Of a stretch of DNA of 64,000 nucleotides, positions 1 through 12,137 are shown in pieces. The stretch is from contig JAZAQT010000377.1 of the NCBI GenBank assembly GCA_036417435.1, forward strand, positions 116,001-180,000, written 5' to 3'. This DNA is from Inia geoffrensis. Its lineage: Eukaryota > Chordata > Mammalia > Artiodactyla > Iniidae. The notes beneath the pieces are model-generated. The model was not told where the DNA came from. It saw nothing but the letters and a program-made list of their open reading frames with translations, and made no database searches. The position numbers were made by a program, and so were the translations under genes. Each line of letters begins with the position of its first letter. Position 1 is the first letter of the stretch.

Positions 1-370
1 CAAGAGATCCCTCTGCATATCTCCAGAGTACTTTGTCTGTGCGCTTCTTTTCTCTCTGGTAGTCTGCCTTGTGAACTCTAGTTACCTTGGTTTTCCCAGA
101 CTCTCAGATCCATTTCCTCAGTCAGGGAGTCCACCAGTCTCTGCCTGGACTTCTCTTCCCTGTATGATGACCAGGGCACTCTCTCAGAGAAGTAAGTTAG
201 GGCAATTATAGGGATCACTTCATTTATTTCCCATTTCCTAGGGATCACTGAACTTTATTGCCTGAGGTCCAGTTTCTTGAAAACTGTTGTTTCATATATT
301 CTGTCTGATGATTTCATTGTTTCAGGTGGGAGGTTGAATTGGTCCTTGTAACTTCATCTTGACCAGAAGC
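1..370 (-). repeat. Antisense L1 fragment
   Basis: This is L1-like antisense sequence, recognisable from typical phrases such as GAGTCCACCAGTCTCTGCCTG and TGGTCCTTGTAACTTCATCTTG. It is the same element that ends copy 2's long L1 block at 39176-39550. No coding potential remains. The 371-1539 interval is the intron upstream of the LRRC37 cysteine-rich exon, and I see nothing else in it. Confidence 0.6.
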
Positions 371-1267
371 CAATAACATTCTTTAAGTCTGTTTTGTTTT
401 GATACAGTGTCCAATTAAAGATTTGGCATTGCATGTCATGCTTTTGTTTCCTTTAATCTGGAATATTTCCCTACTACTTTGTTGGGGTTTTTTTGGTCTT
501 TTATGACATTGGCGTTTTTGAAGAATCTAAGCCATGTGTCGTGAAATTGCCCCACAATCAGTATTTGTCTGTTTCATCATTAGATTCAAAGTAAATATTT
601 TGGGGAAGAATACTATATAGGTGATGTATTCTTCATACTTCATCACTTCCGATGTCCCAGTACTAAGTTTGATCACTTAATTAAGGTGGTATCTTCCATA
701 TCTCTCCATTGTAAAGTTATTTTTCCCCTTCGTAATTGATAAATCATATGTGAGTTGATACTTTGGGATCAGTGAAGATCCTACTTTCAAACAACTCTTC
801 ACCCGACTGTGCATCAATGGTAATCCTAGTGTGAATCGATTATTACATTGATAGATGCAAAATGACACTTTCCTAATTCTATCTTTCCTTTTGCATTTAT
901 TAACTGACATTATTGTATAAAGAAGAGCTCCCCCACTTTTCATTTTGAGTATCACTATGAACTCGTGTGCTTTTTAAAAAATTAACTGTTATACCTTATT
1001 ATAATGATAATGTTTTTCTTTGGAATGTTCCTTTTGTCCAGATTTTGCCAATGTGATCTCTGTTATTGTTTAACCACACGATGCTTTTTTATTACTAGAA
1101 TAATTTCTAATATATTACTACTCACAAATGGGACCTGAGAAAGGGACTCTAGAAGGTGCGGTCTTATTCAGACTCTTCTTAGAAGTCTGTCTTCTTCCTG
1201 CGTACTCTCAACCCAAAGTGAGGGTTTTGGGTTGGAAGGAGATACTTCTGAATTAAACTACAGATAA

Positions 1268-2340
<1,073 letters not shown>

Positions 2341-2409
2341 AAGCTCGGGCACGCATTCTCTGGCGCAGTCCGCTTGCGCCCTGAGCCGCGCACGCACGGT
2401 GACGATAGG

Positions 2410-2505
2410 ATGGTGCAGTTGGTAACTTTTGTGGTTCCCATTGGGGGTGACAAATCCTTGCTGCTGTGGGAGCTGAGCTCTCGACCCACGGCCGAGGCCT
2501 TGCAA
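2410..2505 (+). pseudogene. RDM1: RDM1 copy 1 exon 1
   Basis: Starts at ATG 2410 and reads MVQLVTFVVPIGGDKSLLLW then ELSSRPTAEALQ, the expected RDM1 N-terminus. An in-frame ATG at 2374 lies upstream, but homology begins at 2410. CpG-rich flanks fit a promoter. The expected donor position (after TTGCAA) lacks GT. Confidence 0.85.
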
Positions 2506-2883
2506 CTGAGACGAGCCGGATCGGAGGGAGGGTTGGAGGAAGCTGCCCCGCACCCCAGTAACTGGGCTCCCCGGGGTACTTCTTCAGTACCTTATCGGCC
2601 TGTGGTCTCCGCTGAGAGGAATCTTAGTTCTAGAGATGACCTGAGCAGTCAGCTCTCCCCCATAAACTTTTGAGAGATACTTCCCAACAGAAGGCATTGC
2701 CTCCTAATGTTTCTCGAAGCTTAGGATTTCAGAGGGACTTGTTCATGAAATGAGAAATGTTTGGAGTTCCAGGCTCACCACAGTTACCTGTGGCGAAAGG
2801 CTGGGGGAATATAAGGGAATGGGCAGTTTTGTTTACTGGGCCTGAAATTTACTGCAGTTACTTAGCGTGGAACCGCCCTACAG

Positions 2884-3062
2884 CATTCTCTCCTCACAGT
2901 CTTCTCCTGGTTTGGCCTTCTTATTCTGTCTGAGTCTTCCCAAACGCAGCAGTGGCCTGTCCTGGGTTCTATGCCATCATCAAGTTTTGTTCAGCAATGG
3001 ATGCCCACAGAGCCCAAAAGGCATGCGACCAGAAGCAACTTTTTCACACATCTCCAGTGAAG
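2884..3062 (+). pseudogene. RDM1: RDM1 copy 1 exon 2 (RRM core), frameshifted
   Basis: Acceptor CTACAG and donor AAG/GTGGGT are intact. It encodes HSLLTVFSWFGLL, and after a one-base frame correction, FYAIIKFCSAMDAHRAQKAC and a KQLFHTSPVK end. The segment between holds the frameshift and a TGA codon (VxVFPNAAVA region). Confidence 0.87.
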
Positions 3063-3130
3063 GTGGGTCCAAATGTGGAATTCCTCACTCTACTGGGATG
3101 ATGTGCTGAATTTAAAACTAATAGCCCATT

Positions 3131-3240
3131 GGGAATTCCCTGGCTGTCCAGTGAATAGGGCTCTGCACTTTCACTGCTGAGGGCCCGGGTTGAATCCCTG
3201 GTCTGGGGACTAAGATACCGGGGGGGGGGGGGGGGGGGGG
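3131..3240 (+). repeat. tRNA-derived SINE head ending in a poly-G run
   Basis: Starts GGGAATTCCCTGGCTGTCCAG with a B-box-like GGTTGAATCCCTGG, as in tRNA-type cetartiodactyl SINEs. It is shared with copy 2 (42301-42400), where the tail is GGGAGGAGGGGAGGGG. Here the tail is an uninterrupted run of 21 G (3220-3240). Confidence 0.75.
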
Positions 3241-3289
3241 AGGCCAGCGTTTCTACAGCACTGTGGTGTACAGAATGCTCTCAGATGCA

Positions 3290-3450
3290 CTGCTCCACTG
3301 ATCCCCCAGTTCCCCAGTTGTTTCTTTTTTGTTAGATGAAGAAACTCGAACTCAGGATGGTTAAGTGACTTACTTAAGGTTCATGACAGTAAACGTGGAA
3401 ACTAGAGGGCAAACCCAAACTTAACTGATGTTAAACCCCATGTCATTTTA
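3290..3450 (-). repeat. MIR-like fragment
   Basis: Contains the typical reverse MIR phrase GATGAAGAAACTCGAACTCAGGATGGTTAAGTGACTTA in degraded form. Also present in copy 2 at 42470-42635, so it is ancestral. Confidence 0.6.
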
Positions 3451-3530
3451 TGCTGCCCCTTAAGAAATCTTCACAAGAGTCTTCCTTATATTTACTTTTA
3501 TGTGAATTTTAAATGTGTGAGGTTGACAAT

Positions 3531-3865
3531 TTTTTTAAATAAATAAATAAATTTATTTATTTATATTTGGCTGCGTTGGGTCTTTTAGCTGCCCGCCAGC
3601 TTTCTCTAGTTGCGGCGAGCAGGTGTTGCTCTTCATTGCCGTGCGTGGGCTTCTCATCACAACGGTTTCTCTTGTTGCACAGCACGGGTTCTAGGCACGC
3701 GGGATTCAGTAGTTGTGTCTCACAGGCTCTAAGCACAGGCTTAGTAGTTGTGGCACACGGGCTTAGTTGCTCTGCGGCATGTGGGATCTGCCTGCACCAG
3801 GGATCGAACTCGTGTCCCCTGCACTGGCAGGCGGACTCTTAACATTGTGCCACCAGGGATGTCCC
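3531..3865 (-). repeat. CHR-type SINE, antisense
   Basis: A TTTATTTATTTATATTTGGCTGCGTTGGG tail region leads into the antisense tRNA part with GATCGAACTCGTGTCCCCTGC and CCACCAGGGATGTCCC. Shared with copy 2 at 42706-43040. Open frames across it are repeat-derived. Confidence 0.88.
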
Positions 3866-4711
3866 GAGCTTGACAAACTTTGGTCAGATGTAACATAAAG
3901 GAGGCTTCATCATCCTCATCACTCTCAAACTGCCAATTCAGAACTCCTTTTGGATTCCAGAAAATGGTTAAAATATTCTTTAATGCATTGTAGAAACCTT
4001 ATTCCATATCAATATGCCATCCAATTTTACTTCCCCAGAATTAACATTTCATTATGTGCCTTCATTCAGGCACCATTCCTTTTTCAAGGACCTTTCAATT
4101 CCTCTGAATAAGTGAGTGAGGCTTAGATTTCCCAGACCTTTCACTTTATAATTTTGTATTTTCTCTGATTGGGTTCTTGCTTCGGCCACTTCCTACTGAC
4201 CTTGCTGCCTCTTCTCACCCATATTTCTTTTCTCACTGATTTCACCTTTATTGAATCTGAGAAGGCTCCTCAGATGGGACTCCAGGTACACTACCTCCCA
4301 CCTCTGTAATCTGTTTAACACCCACTTCAATCCTAGCTGTACTCCCTGGGATTGAAATGATTTTGTGTCAGACATTCTTTAATTTGCGGACCCTGCGACC
4401 ATTTCACGAACCACTCAGATATGACAGATGGTCCTGGAATGATTATGAAGCAGTTTCTTGGTATCATTTGTGAGTAATGAGTTCTTTTCTTATATGGGAC
4501 ATTAAGACCATTCCATAAACGTAGGTTGTCAGATTTTCACAGCATAAAGCCTGTCACTGACAGAGTAATGAAGAAAATGTTCTCCAAGTCATTATAGAGT
4601 TGAGAGGAAAGGGCATTCATATTCGATTTCTTTATTTAAAGCAGAGCCTTAGTTTACTACCCACACCACCGAAATTGTTTCCTTATTTACATATGCGTTC
4701 TTTTTCAATTT

Positions 4712-4976
4712 TATTTATTTATTTTGTTGCACCGGGTCTCAGTTGCAGCAGGCAGGCTCCTTGTTGTGGCTCAAGGGCACCCCAGTTGTGGCATGTGGGC
4801 TCCCCATTTGCAACAGGCAGGCTCCTTTAGTTGTGGCTTGCAGGCTCCTGAAATGTGGCATGCAAACTCTTAGTTGCAGCATGCATGTGAGACCTAGTTC
4901 CCTGACCAGAGATCGAACCCGGGCCACCTGTATTGGGACCAAGGAGTCTTAACCACTGCACCAGCACGGAAGTTCC
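4712..4976 (-). repeat. tRNA-derived SINE, antisense
   Basis: A TTTATTTATTTATTTTGTTGCACCGGG tail and an antisense B-box GATCGAACCCGGGCC, ending CACGGAAGTTCC. Counterpart in copy 2 at 43856-44128. Confidence 0.85.
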
Positions 4977-6213
4977 AATTATGAGTTATTTTATTCATTG
5001 GGAGGTATACATACTTCTTAGCTTTTTTCCCTGTGTTTTTTATAAATACAGAAAAGAGAATAACATCTTAAAATAAAATGAAGGAAAGGCCTAATGTATC
5101 TGAGTTTTTCTCAGTAGCATGAAGGGAAAGGTTTACCAGCAAGAACTGTGGCAAAGTTATCCCAGATGTGAACTGTCTCTACTACCCAGTGGCTCAGAAC
5201 CCTTCTGAAGCTTCCTAATTGTCCAGGACACCTCCATTATGACTCACCGCACAGTACCTAGCCTCCCATGTGACACTCAACATTTAAAAATTAGTCTTCA
5301 TTTCTCCTTCCTTGCAGGCAGCTTCAGTTGGAGAAAGTAACTTCATTTTCTTATGTACTCATTCATTCACTCAGTCAACAGACCATCACTCCTCTACTGT
5401 ATGCCAAGACCTATGCTTGTTACTGGTAACAAGGAAAGAATAATACATGGTTCCTTCAAGCACTTAAGGATCTCATAAACTAGTGACAGAGGAAGATGCA
5501 CAAACAAATCAATAAAGAATTAACAATGCTTTGACTTTATTTGTATCATTTGAATTTTTATGACTATATTTATATACTATACCCTGTTCAAAATGGAAAT
5601 AGACATTTAAGAAAGAGCTAGTGATGTAAAAAATCCACAGTAATATGTAAGTTCTTTAGAGAGTTAAGACTGGAAATATTTGCACTCTCAAAGAAGCTTG
5701 TTAATGCAGATGAACCTCTAATTCTTTTCATTGATTCATTTACATTTATAGAGGTAGACTTATTCCCTCTTCTAACAGGGGTTAGTAACTTGGGGAGGGT
5801 GGGCTACAGATTAAGGTCCTAATTCAGTGGCAGGTCCATCTTGTCTTCTCTTCAGGTCATATTCTCAAGCAGGAGCTACAGGATGAGATGAGTAAAACAG
5901 TTCACTTCCTTTGCTTACCCCCAGCTCCATAATAGGCTTCTGCTGAGCTTCCTTGGTTGCTTTCATCATCACTTTCACCACCGGATGTCAGGGAACTTGC
6001 TGGTTAGTGAGGGGCCATGGAAATGATGCAGAAAAGTACTGACTTAAAAATAATAAATAACATTTATTTAGGGATCACTGTGAACTCATTGCTTAAAATG
6101 TCCTACTTAATCTTCACAACCACTCTATAAAATTGGTAATGATAAATCTCAGGTATATCCAAAATAAGTCTCTATGTAGGATGGTGATATTTTTAGGTCT
6201 TTTATGTCTTTAG
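4977..6213 (+). other. RDM1 copy 1 intron 2, right part
   Basis: Non-coding sequence collinear with copy 2 (44129-45362). It holds old repeat-like words (ACTCATTCATTCACTCAGTCAACAG) but no exon that I can place. Confidence 0.6.
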
Positions 6214-6336
6214 GTTCATCTCGGCACCAGACCTAAGGCGGTTCAACATAATACGCTTGCCCTAAACAGCTCCAGATGCCAAGAATTGGCAAATTACTAC
6301 TTTGATTTCCATGGGTGGTCAAAAGGGATCATCAAG
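6214..6336 (+). pseudogene. RDM1: RDM1 copy 1 exon 3
   Basis: 123 nt, phase 0 on both sides, acceptor TCTTTAG and donor AAG/GTACTC. Encodes VHLGTRPKAVQHNTLALNSS then RCQELANYYFDFHGWSKGII K. The CQELANYYF motif is characteristic of RDM1. Open. Confidence 0.92.
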
Positions 6337-6710
6337 GTACTCTTTAGACTTTCTTTGACTAACCAGACCCCTTTCAACATTGAACTCCTAGACTTTAGAG
6401 AGAAGAATAGAACAGGGCTATGGGGAGGAGATGTGGGAGGCTTCCACATGGAAGTATCTGAGCATTGGCCTTCCACCTAGAATTAGTGATAATCTCAATG
6501 ACTTGGATGGTGGTGTCCATAATTTTCTCCAGTATTTGTATGGTATATCATAAAAAAATAGTTGTCCATATCTAGTCATTCATTTGCAAGTCTCAGTTGA
6601 TTTTGAAGGGATAGCATACCTAAACTATTACCTGGGATTGCTGAAGTTTGGTATTTATTCCTAACAACAGAATATGTTGAAGTCTAGCCTTTAATTCAAA
6701 ATCCTAACAG

Positions 6711-6879
6711 CTTCAGGATCTTTCTAACTTTGAAGAAAGGGAAAATACAGATACTGTGACACCACTTCAGAAGCAAAGTCTGAAGTTCTTCTGTGCTTTC
6801 GAGGTGGTGTTGACCTCCCACGAGTGCAGGAGTCCCTGAGTTGGCATGGCTGAGGAACCTTTGGGTAAGTTGGAGGAAG
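6711..6879 (+). pseudogene. RDM1: RDM1 copy 1 exon 4 with in-frame stop
   Basis: 169 nt after acceptor CCTAACAG. Encodes LQDLSNFEERENTDTVTPLQ then KQSLKFFCAFEVVLTSHECR, SP, a TGA stop, VGMAEEPLGKLEE. The donor is GTCTGT in both copies, so it is probably ancestral. Copy 2 has Gly at the stop position. Confidence 0.9.
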
Positions 6880-7866
6880 GTCTGTTTTCCAGTATGTGTG
6901 TGTGGGGGGAGGTGAGGGAATGGGATATCTCTTTTTTCCTTTCTTTCTGAAACTCAACTTTTCAGATACATCATCATCTTTTCTAAGTAACTAAAGCTCT
7001 GGGCAGAATTGTTCTGCCCAACAATATAGGTTTTTATCTTAGGCAATACCTGACAGCACCTTAAACTTTTGAATTTTAATACTAACTGCCTGCTAAGAAG
7101 CTTAGGAGGAGGAAAAAATAGGGGGTTTTTTTTGTTTGTTTTGGGTTTTTTTTTTCTTGTTGTTGTTGTTGTTAATAATTTGTTTTGGGCTAAAATTGTC
7201 CTTCAAATGCACATGTTCTATGGCCTTCAGTTATCCCCAAAAAATATTTGTCTAAAGATTGAAATAAACTCTTGTGTAAATTTTCAGTCCTTTGCCTCTT
7301 ATAGAAGGGCCTGAGTGGAAAAAGTAAATGTAGATCCCTAGAAAGGGGATTCTGATTGGTACTGAGTATTTTCCTAGAATCCATGGCACTTGGACTTAGG
7401 GTTTTAAGTCAGAGGCAGGGCTGTTAACAAATGGGGAGGAGGAGGCTCCACCATCCACCTGAGTGGGTGATGGTTGAGTAGAGGCCAGATCATCTGCACT
7501 ACAATCAAATCTATCTCACTCTATGAATCTAACCCTTTACACACGGGAGAGCAGTGTCTGTAGCAGTGTAGTCTCAGCTTGTCTATTTGAAACCTGTGAG
7601 TAATATGAGATTTGTGCCACGTTCTTGGTTTTCTTGTCCCGTTTAATATTTTAGGAACTGCCAGAATAGATCTGAGCGGTAAAAATATGCCATGCCAGGG
7701 TATACCTACAAGGGAGACATTCACCTGTACCCCAGTGTTGTGCCTGCCCTTAATCATTAAGATAATGATCTAAGAATCACAGATGCATTTTTAGTTTTAA
7801 CTGTATAACCTAGAAGTCAGTTACTCATATAGGCATTTTAAACTCAACTGTTGTGGTTGGATTTAG

Positions 7867-7965
7867 GGTCATTATCATTACTTATGAAAAGGAAGGTAAC
7901 CCAGAAGCTTGCTATTCAGAAAGCTATGACAGATGCATTCCAGAAATTGCTGATTGTGGTTTTAG
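7867..7965 (+). pseudogene. RDM1: RDM1 copy 1 exon 5
   Basis: 99 nt, acceptor GATTTAG, donor TTTTAG/GTAAGA. Encodes GSLSLLMKRKVTQKLAIQKA then MTDAFQKLLIVVL, a highly typical RDM1 stretch. Open and in phase. Confidence 0.93.
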
Positions 7966-8234
7966 GTAAGAACTTTTTGATTGTCGTTGAAGTGCTTCAG
8001 TTTCAGTAAGCAAATAAATTTATTTGTAAAGTTAGTTGGATGAAAATACTGGTTATCTAAAACATTACACATTCTTTCATTCACAAGATGCTTTCACAGC
8101 AGCAGTCTTACATTTGTTCTTTGTGGCACTTATGAGAAAAATGTCAGCAAATATTATTGTCCCCAGTGTTTAGATGTAGAATCACTTGCCTCAATTCATA
8201 CAGAAAATGTTTGATCCAGTTCTTCCTCAATTGC

Positions 8235-8545
8235 TTGCTTATCGTACAGGATAGGGTAGTGATTATAAGCCTTAGACACCTGTGTTTGAGTCCTAACTTT
8301 GTCTCTTAGGTTTTGTTGTTGTTGTTGTGGCAATTTTAGGTTTTTCCAGCCAGAGACATTTGAAGGTATTTAATACCTCTAAGCTGCAATTTCTTTACCT
8401 GCAAATAGGGTTAGTAATTCAGCTTACCACCAAATCGGGGATATTGTAAGTGTAAATCGGGTGATGAATATAAAAAGCTTAGAACTATGCCTGAAACATA
8501 GTAAGCAGACAAAAAATATGTTGACTATTATTATTACCGCTGTTT
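8235..8545 (+). repeat. MIR element
   Basis: Recognisable MIR phrases: GATAGGGTAGTGATTATAAG, TGTGTTTGAGTCCTAAC, CTGCAATTTCTTTACCTGCA, ending GCCTGAAACATAGTAAGC and ATTATTATTA. Counterpart in copy 2 at 47370-47660. Confidence 0.75.
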
Positions 8546-9613
8546 TCTTGTTGAAGAGTTTATTAGACTATCTTTTTGAAATCAGTTTAATTTCAGTTTT
8601 CATTTCTGATATATTGGGTGAATATGATTCTTATATAATAATCAGCTACATTTTTGTGAGTCTTGAAATTGGTCATGCCATTGAATAGCATTGATTGTGT
8701 TCCCTATTGAGTTATACAGCAGTGAGAATGTCACAGGCTGTGCCGAAAGGAAACTTTATGATTAGTAGACTCCTGGAACTGAATTGCTCCCCTGCTTCAC
8801 AGCCCTGCAGGCTGAGAGACTGAGAAATCCTAATGAAGTTGTCAGAGAGATTATTTGCTTGTAAGAGTTGACCCTGGATTGTTCTTGGCATTCCAACCTG
8901 GGCAGTCCTTCCAGGGAAGTTTGACTTCCCTGGTCATCAGGCAGAATCTCCATCAGCTGTCAACTCTGGGTAACAACCTTTAAGAACCAAATTAAATGCC
9001 TGGGTTGTTTGTGCCTAATATGCCAAGGTATTCTTAATATGTACACAAAACCCCTTAGACCAAAAAGCCTGGTGGCTCTAGCTTGCCTTGAGGAAAGCCG
9101 TATTGCCCAAAGGGTACATGGGCCAGTTTCTGCCAGTAGAGAGTTCAAATGCGCTCTCTCTCTGTCTCTGTCTCCAAAGCTTTGTTCATTGTATCTGGTA
9201 GAATTTTGGTCCGAAAGAGTAGGCACGGGCCTTGCTTCTAATAGGAAGTATCTATTATAGTCCAGTGGTATCTCTCCCAGGTTTGAACTCACTTCGACCC
9301 CCAACTAATGCCTTCCTATTTAAGTGTATTGAACATTTTTGTTTCCACACTTTTTAATTCCTATGTCCTTATTCCTTAGTTCTTATTTCTAAGATCAAAA
9401 AGTTTTTGAACCAAAGTTGATACTTCTTACATATGCTTTCACAAATAATTATGATAAAAACTGAAGTGTCAGATGAGCGAACTTCTAGGAAAATGCTGTT
9501 ATTTTCTGCTTTTAGAAGTCAAAAGAATGTCTAATTATTCATTGCTACCATTGTATATAGGAAGTTTTAGAACAAAAAAACTTCTGAATTGATCCTTGTT
9601 AACTTTATTTCAG

Positions 9614-9699
9614 AAAGTGGTAAAACAGCTATGGCATATAGACCCTGTGAACATGTCACAGATGCTAGAATCGAAGAGGAACTACAGGATTTCATTCAA
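9614..9699 (+). pseudogene. RDM1: RDM1 copy 1 exon 6
   Basis: 86 nt, acceptor TTTCAG, donor CAA/GTATGT. With the G from exon 5 it encodes ESGKTAMAYRPCEHVTDARI then EEELQDFIQ. Open and in phase. Confidence 0.92.
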
Positions 9700-11159
9700 G
9701 TATGTGGAGTTAAAAGCTCAAGGGGTGCACAGCCAGTGTAGCCATAATTCAAAACAACCAGCAGGATTTGGAAGACTTTGGTCTGTCTACTCAGTCCTGT
9801 CTTCCTTAGGGAAATGTGAAATTCTGAAAGTGCTTTTGAGACAGGGAATTTCTAGGACTTTTCCAAGTCCTGGACCTTGTGTCTGGCCCCTTATTTGAAG
9901 TTGGGAGAGCAGGATTGAGGGCCACCAGTGTACGCCTATGGTTGTGGACACAGGAGAAGACAGAGGCCTCTTAGAACTCCCCTCAAATAGAATTTCAGGG
10001 ACTTGGGAACAAAGTAACTATGGCCTTAAGTGTGATTATGCTACACTGTTTAAAAACTATTCATGCCTTTCAAGTAAGGTATATTACCCAGATCTCAACA
10101 CCTCATATATATCTTGTGTTAAATATTTTGCCAAAGAACCTTATTGTAAACCCGTTATATCGATGCCTCAAATTAGGGGTTGAGTTGTCAATGTAATTTC
10201 TAAAAGAAAACATTAATGTACTACATATAGGATTTTTATTTAAAAGGAGCAAAAAATGTGTTTCATGTCATTGAGAGCTTAATTTTTGGCTAGATTTCTG
10301 ATTATTTAACTCATCCCAATGTTGCAAAGTTTGTTTGGAAGGGAAGAAAGTAGAGAAAGAAAAGGTGGTTATGTTCTGAAAAATGAAAAAAAAATGAAAG
10401 TTTTTCCTGTACAAAATAGTTATTTTAATTTTGACTCAATTTAAATCAATCAAGGAAACTTCAAATGTATCCATGTTTGGGCTATAAGAAGTCCAGCTTC
10501 CTGTGAAATGTGAGAGGAAAGGGTTCCATATTGATACTAAAGCTTTTGGAAACCTGATTATAACAAAAAATCCACTCCTAAATGAGGCCAATCTTGGAAT
10601 CAGTTCCATTTAGAAACCATTATGTGCTAGGCAGTGGAGATAAGATGAAGCTCCTTCTCTCCTGGAGTTTAGGTGTTAAAGGTGTACCAGAGAATTAAAA
10701 AGGATTAAAATTAAATAAATTATGAAAAGGACTGTAAAGAAAGTAAACTGGGTGCTAGTTACAGTATTTCAAGAACATTACTTAACATGCTGACTGTAAC
10801 ATTCTAAGTGTCTTCTCCATGTGTTCACACAGGGTAGACCTCTGAAAAGTGACACTAGTTTTTTTCTAGATTAATGGCTCTGTTGAGACAAGGTGTGATG
10901 GGGGAAGTTTTCCCATGCTAATGTAAAGGGCCATTCACTTGGTTTTAAACTCTCTTTCCCAGAATGAATTGCTCACCTGTCCCAAACCCCTCTTACAGAA
11001 GTTCTGGAGTCATCACTGATTCAGTGGTAACTCCTAATACCACAGTTGTGAATGCATAATGAGACGTGAATACTGAGAGTTTGGAGGGAATGGCAACATT
11101 TTAGCATAATTGTAAGGAGTGTCCACCTCACACCACCTTAACTGGTGCTCATTTTGCAG

Positions 11160-11261
11160 GTCAGCTACTTTTCTGGTCAGCCATGTGACCAAAGGGAGGA
11201 AGAATGTCTCTCAGACTTCAGCTTTCAGGAGGAAGTGTTCAGATTGCCAGCACTGGACTAA
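11160..11261 (+). pseudogene. RDM1: RDM1 copy 1 exon 7 (terminal)
   Basis: Acceptor TTTTGCAG. Encodes VSYFSGQPCDQREEECLSDF then SFQEEVFRLPALD and TAA. The acidic SFxEEEFRLPxLD end is the RDM1 C-terminus. The NUMT begins only about 90 bases downstream. Confidence 0.92.
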
Positions 11262-11353
11262 CACTTTTGAATTTCCCAGAATGCCAAGTCCTGTGGTTTC
11301 CTCGGGAATCTCTGCATCCTTCTGAACACCCGTCCACCACTGGGCTGCTGGAG

Positions 11354-11993
11354 ACACCCATTAGAATGGCTCAACTGTGAACAATGACAAGAACAAATTC
11401 TGTAGGGGTGGTGGAATAACTTGTTCACAACATAGGCCTGGTCCTGTTGGTATTAGGATTCTTTAATATTGGCATCCTGGGATAGCAGCTCTTTTTAGGC
11501 CTGAGAAGGAACAGCTCAGGGGTGTACAACAATTTCAGATGAAACTAATTAATATTCCATAACTATCTCTAACTACTTGGTTGGTGATTTCTGTTAGTTA
11601 TTATTCTCCTGGTTTTAGCTCTGATGTGGGGAATACAGAGGAGTCAAGATTTAAATCTTCATAATCTGTGTTTTTGTAGCTTCAGTATCATTACTGACCC
11701 ATAGTTTTTTATGGTTTGGGAAGAGTTATTGATTTCATGTATCATGTAAAGGATTCACAATGATGATAGAGCAACTAAGATTACAATAATGGCTAGTAAA
11801 TTGTTCACATTTTCTCTACCTGTGCACATCTTGTATATATATGAGTTAGTTTAGATGTCAATATCAGTGAAATAATATAGAGGACTAGAGAACTTATTTT
11901 AAAAATCACTATTGTGTGATGATGAAAATGTAAAAGTTCTTCCATAATCGGTGTTGTTGTGTCTTGAGAGCCTAGATGAAATTGATATGCCTT
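11354..11993 (-). pseudogene. MT-CO2: COX2 pseudogene (NUMT), 3' truncated
   Basis: The minus strand near 11990 reads [17 protein letters not shown], the COX2 N-terminus, with the start codon altered to AAG (11991-11993). Similarity weakens at the C-terminal end, where the insertion stops about 45 bases short of full length. Confidence 0.85.
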
Positions 11994-12062
11994 AGTGATA
12001 TACAGGATTTTTGCCTATGATTTAACTTTGACGGAGCTACATCACTTTTTACTTTTATCTCA
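11994..12062 (-). pseudogene. MT-TD: mt tRNA-Asp remnant
   Basis: Lies between COX2 and tRNA-Ser(UCN) as in the mitogenome. The reverse complement resembles tRNA-Asp, with the CAAAGTTAA-like anticodon region mutated to CGTCAAAGTTAAATC. Confidence 0.7.
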
Positions 12063-12068
12063 TTTATT

Positions 12069-12137
12069 GAGAAAGACATAATTGTTATGGTGTTGGCTTG
12101 AAACTGGTTGAAAAGGACTTGAGTCCTTCCTTATTTT
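12069..12137 (+). pseudogene. MT-TS1: mt tRNA-Ser(UCN) remnant
   Basis: GAGAAAGACATAATTGTTAT followed by GGTTGGCTTGAAACTGG-like sequence matches mitochondrial tRNA-Ser(UCN), which is encoded opposite to COX1, as here. It overlaps the COX1 3' end slightly. Confidence 0.8.

Larger units (their letters stand above)
2410..11261 (+). pseudogene. RDM1: RDM1 copy 1, disabled seven-exon locus
   Basis: RDM1 (RAD52 motif-containing protein 1) is a small nuclear protein with an N-terminal RRM-like domain and a RAD52-related motif, linked to the DNA-damage response. Seven exons can be placed: 2410-2505, 2884-3062, 6214-6336, 6711-6879, 7867-7965, 9614-9699 and 11160-11261. Joined phases fit and the stop falls at the usual C-terminus (FRLPALD). 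Lesions: the expected exon 1 donor reads TTGCAA/CTGAG with no GT. Exon 2 is 179 nt instead of the 180 nt of copy 2 (one-base loss near 2925), and the corrected frame has a TGA at an Arg codon of the RRM. Exon 4 has TGA in CRSP-stop-VGM where copy 2 reads Gly. All other junctions keep AG/GT. I read this as a decayed duplicate. Transcription cannot be judged from sequence. Confidence 0.88.
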
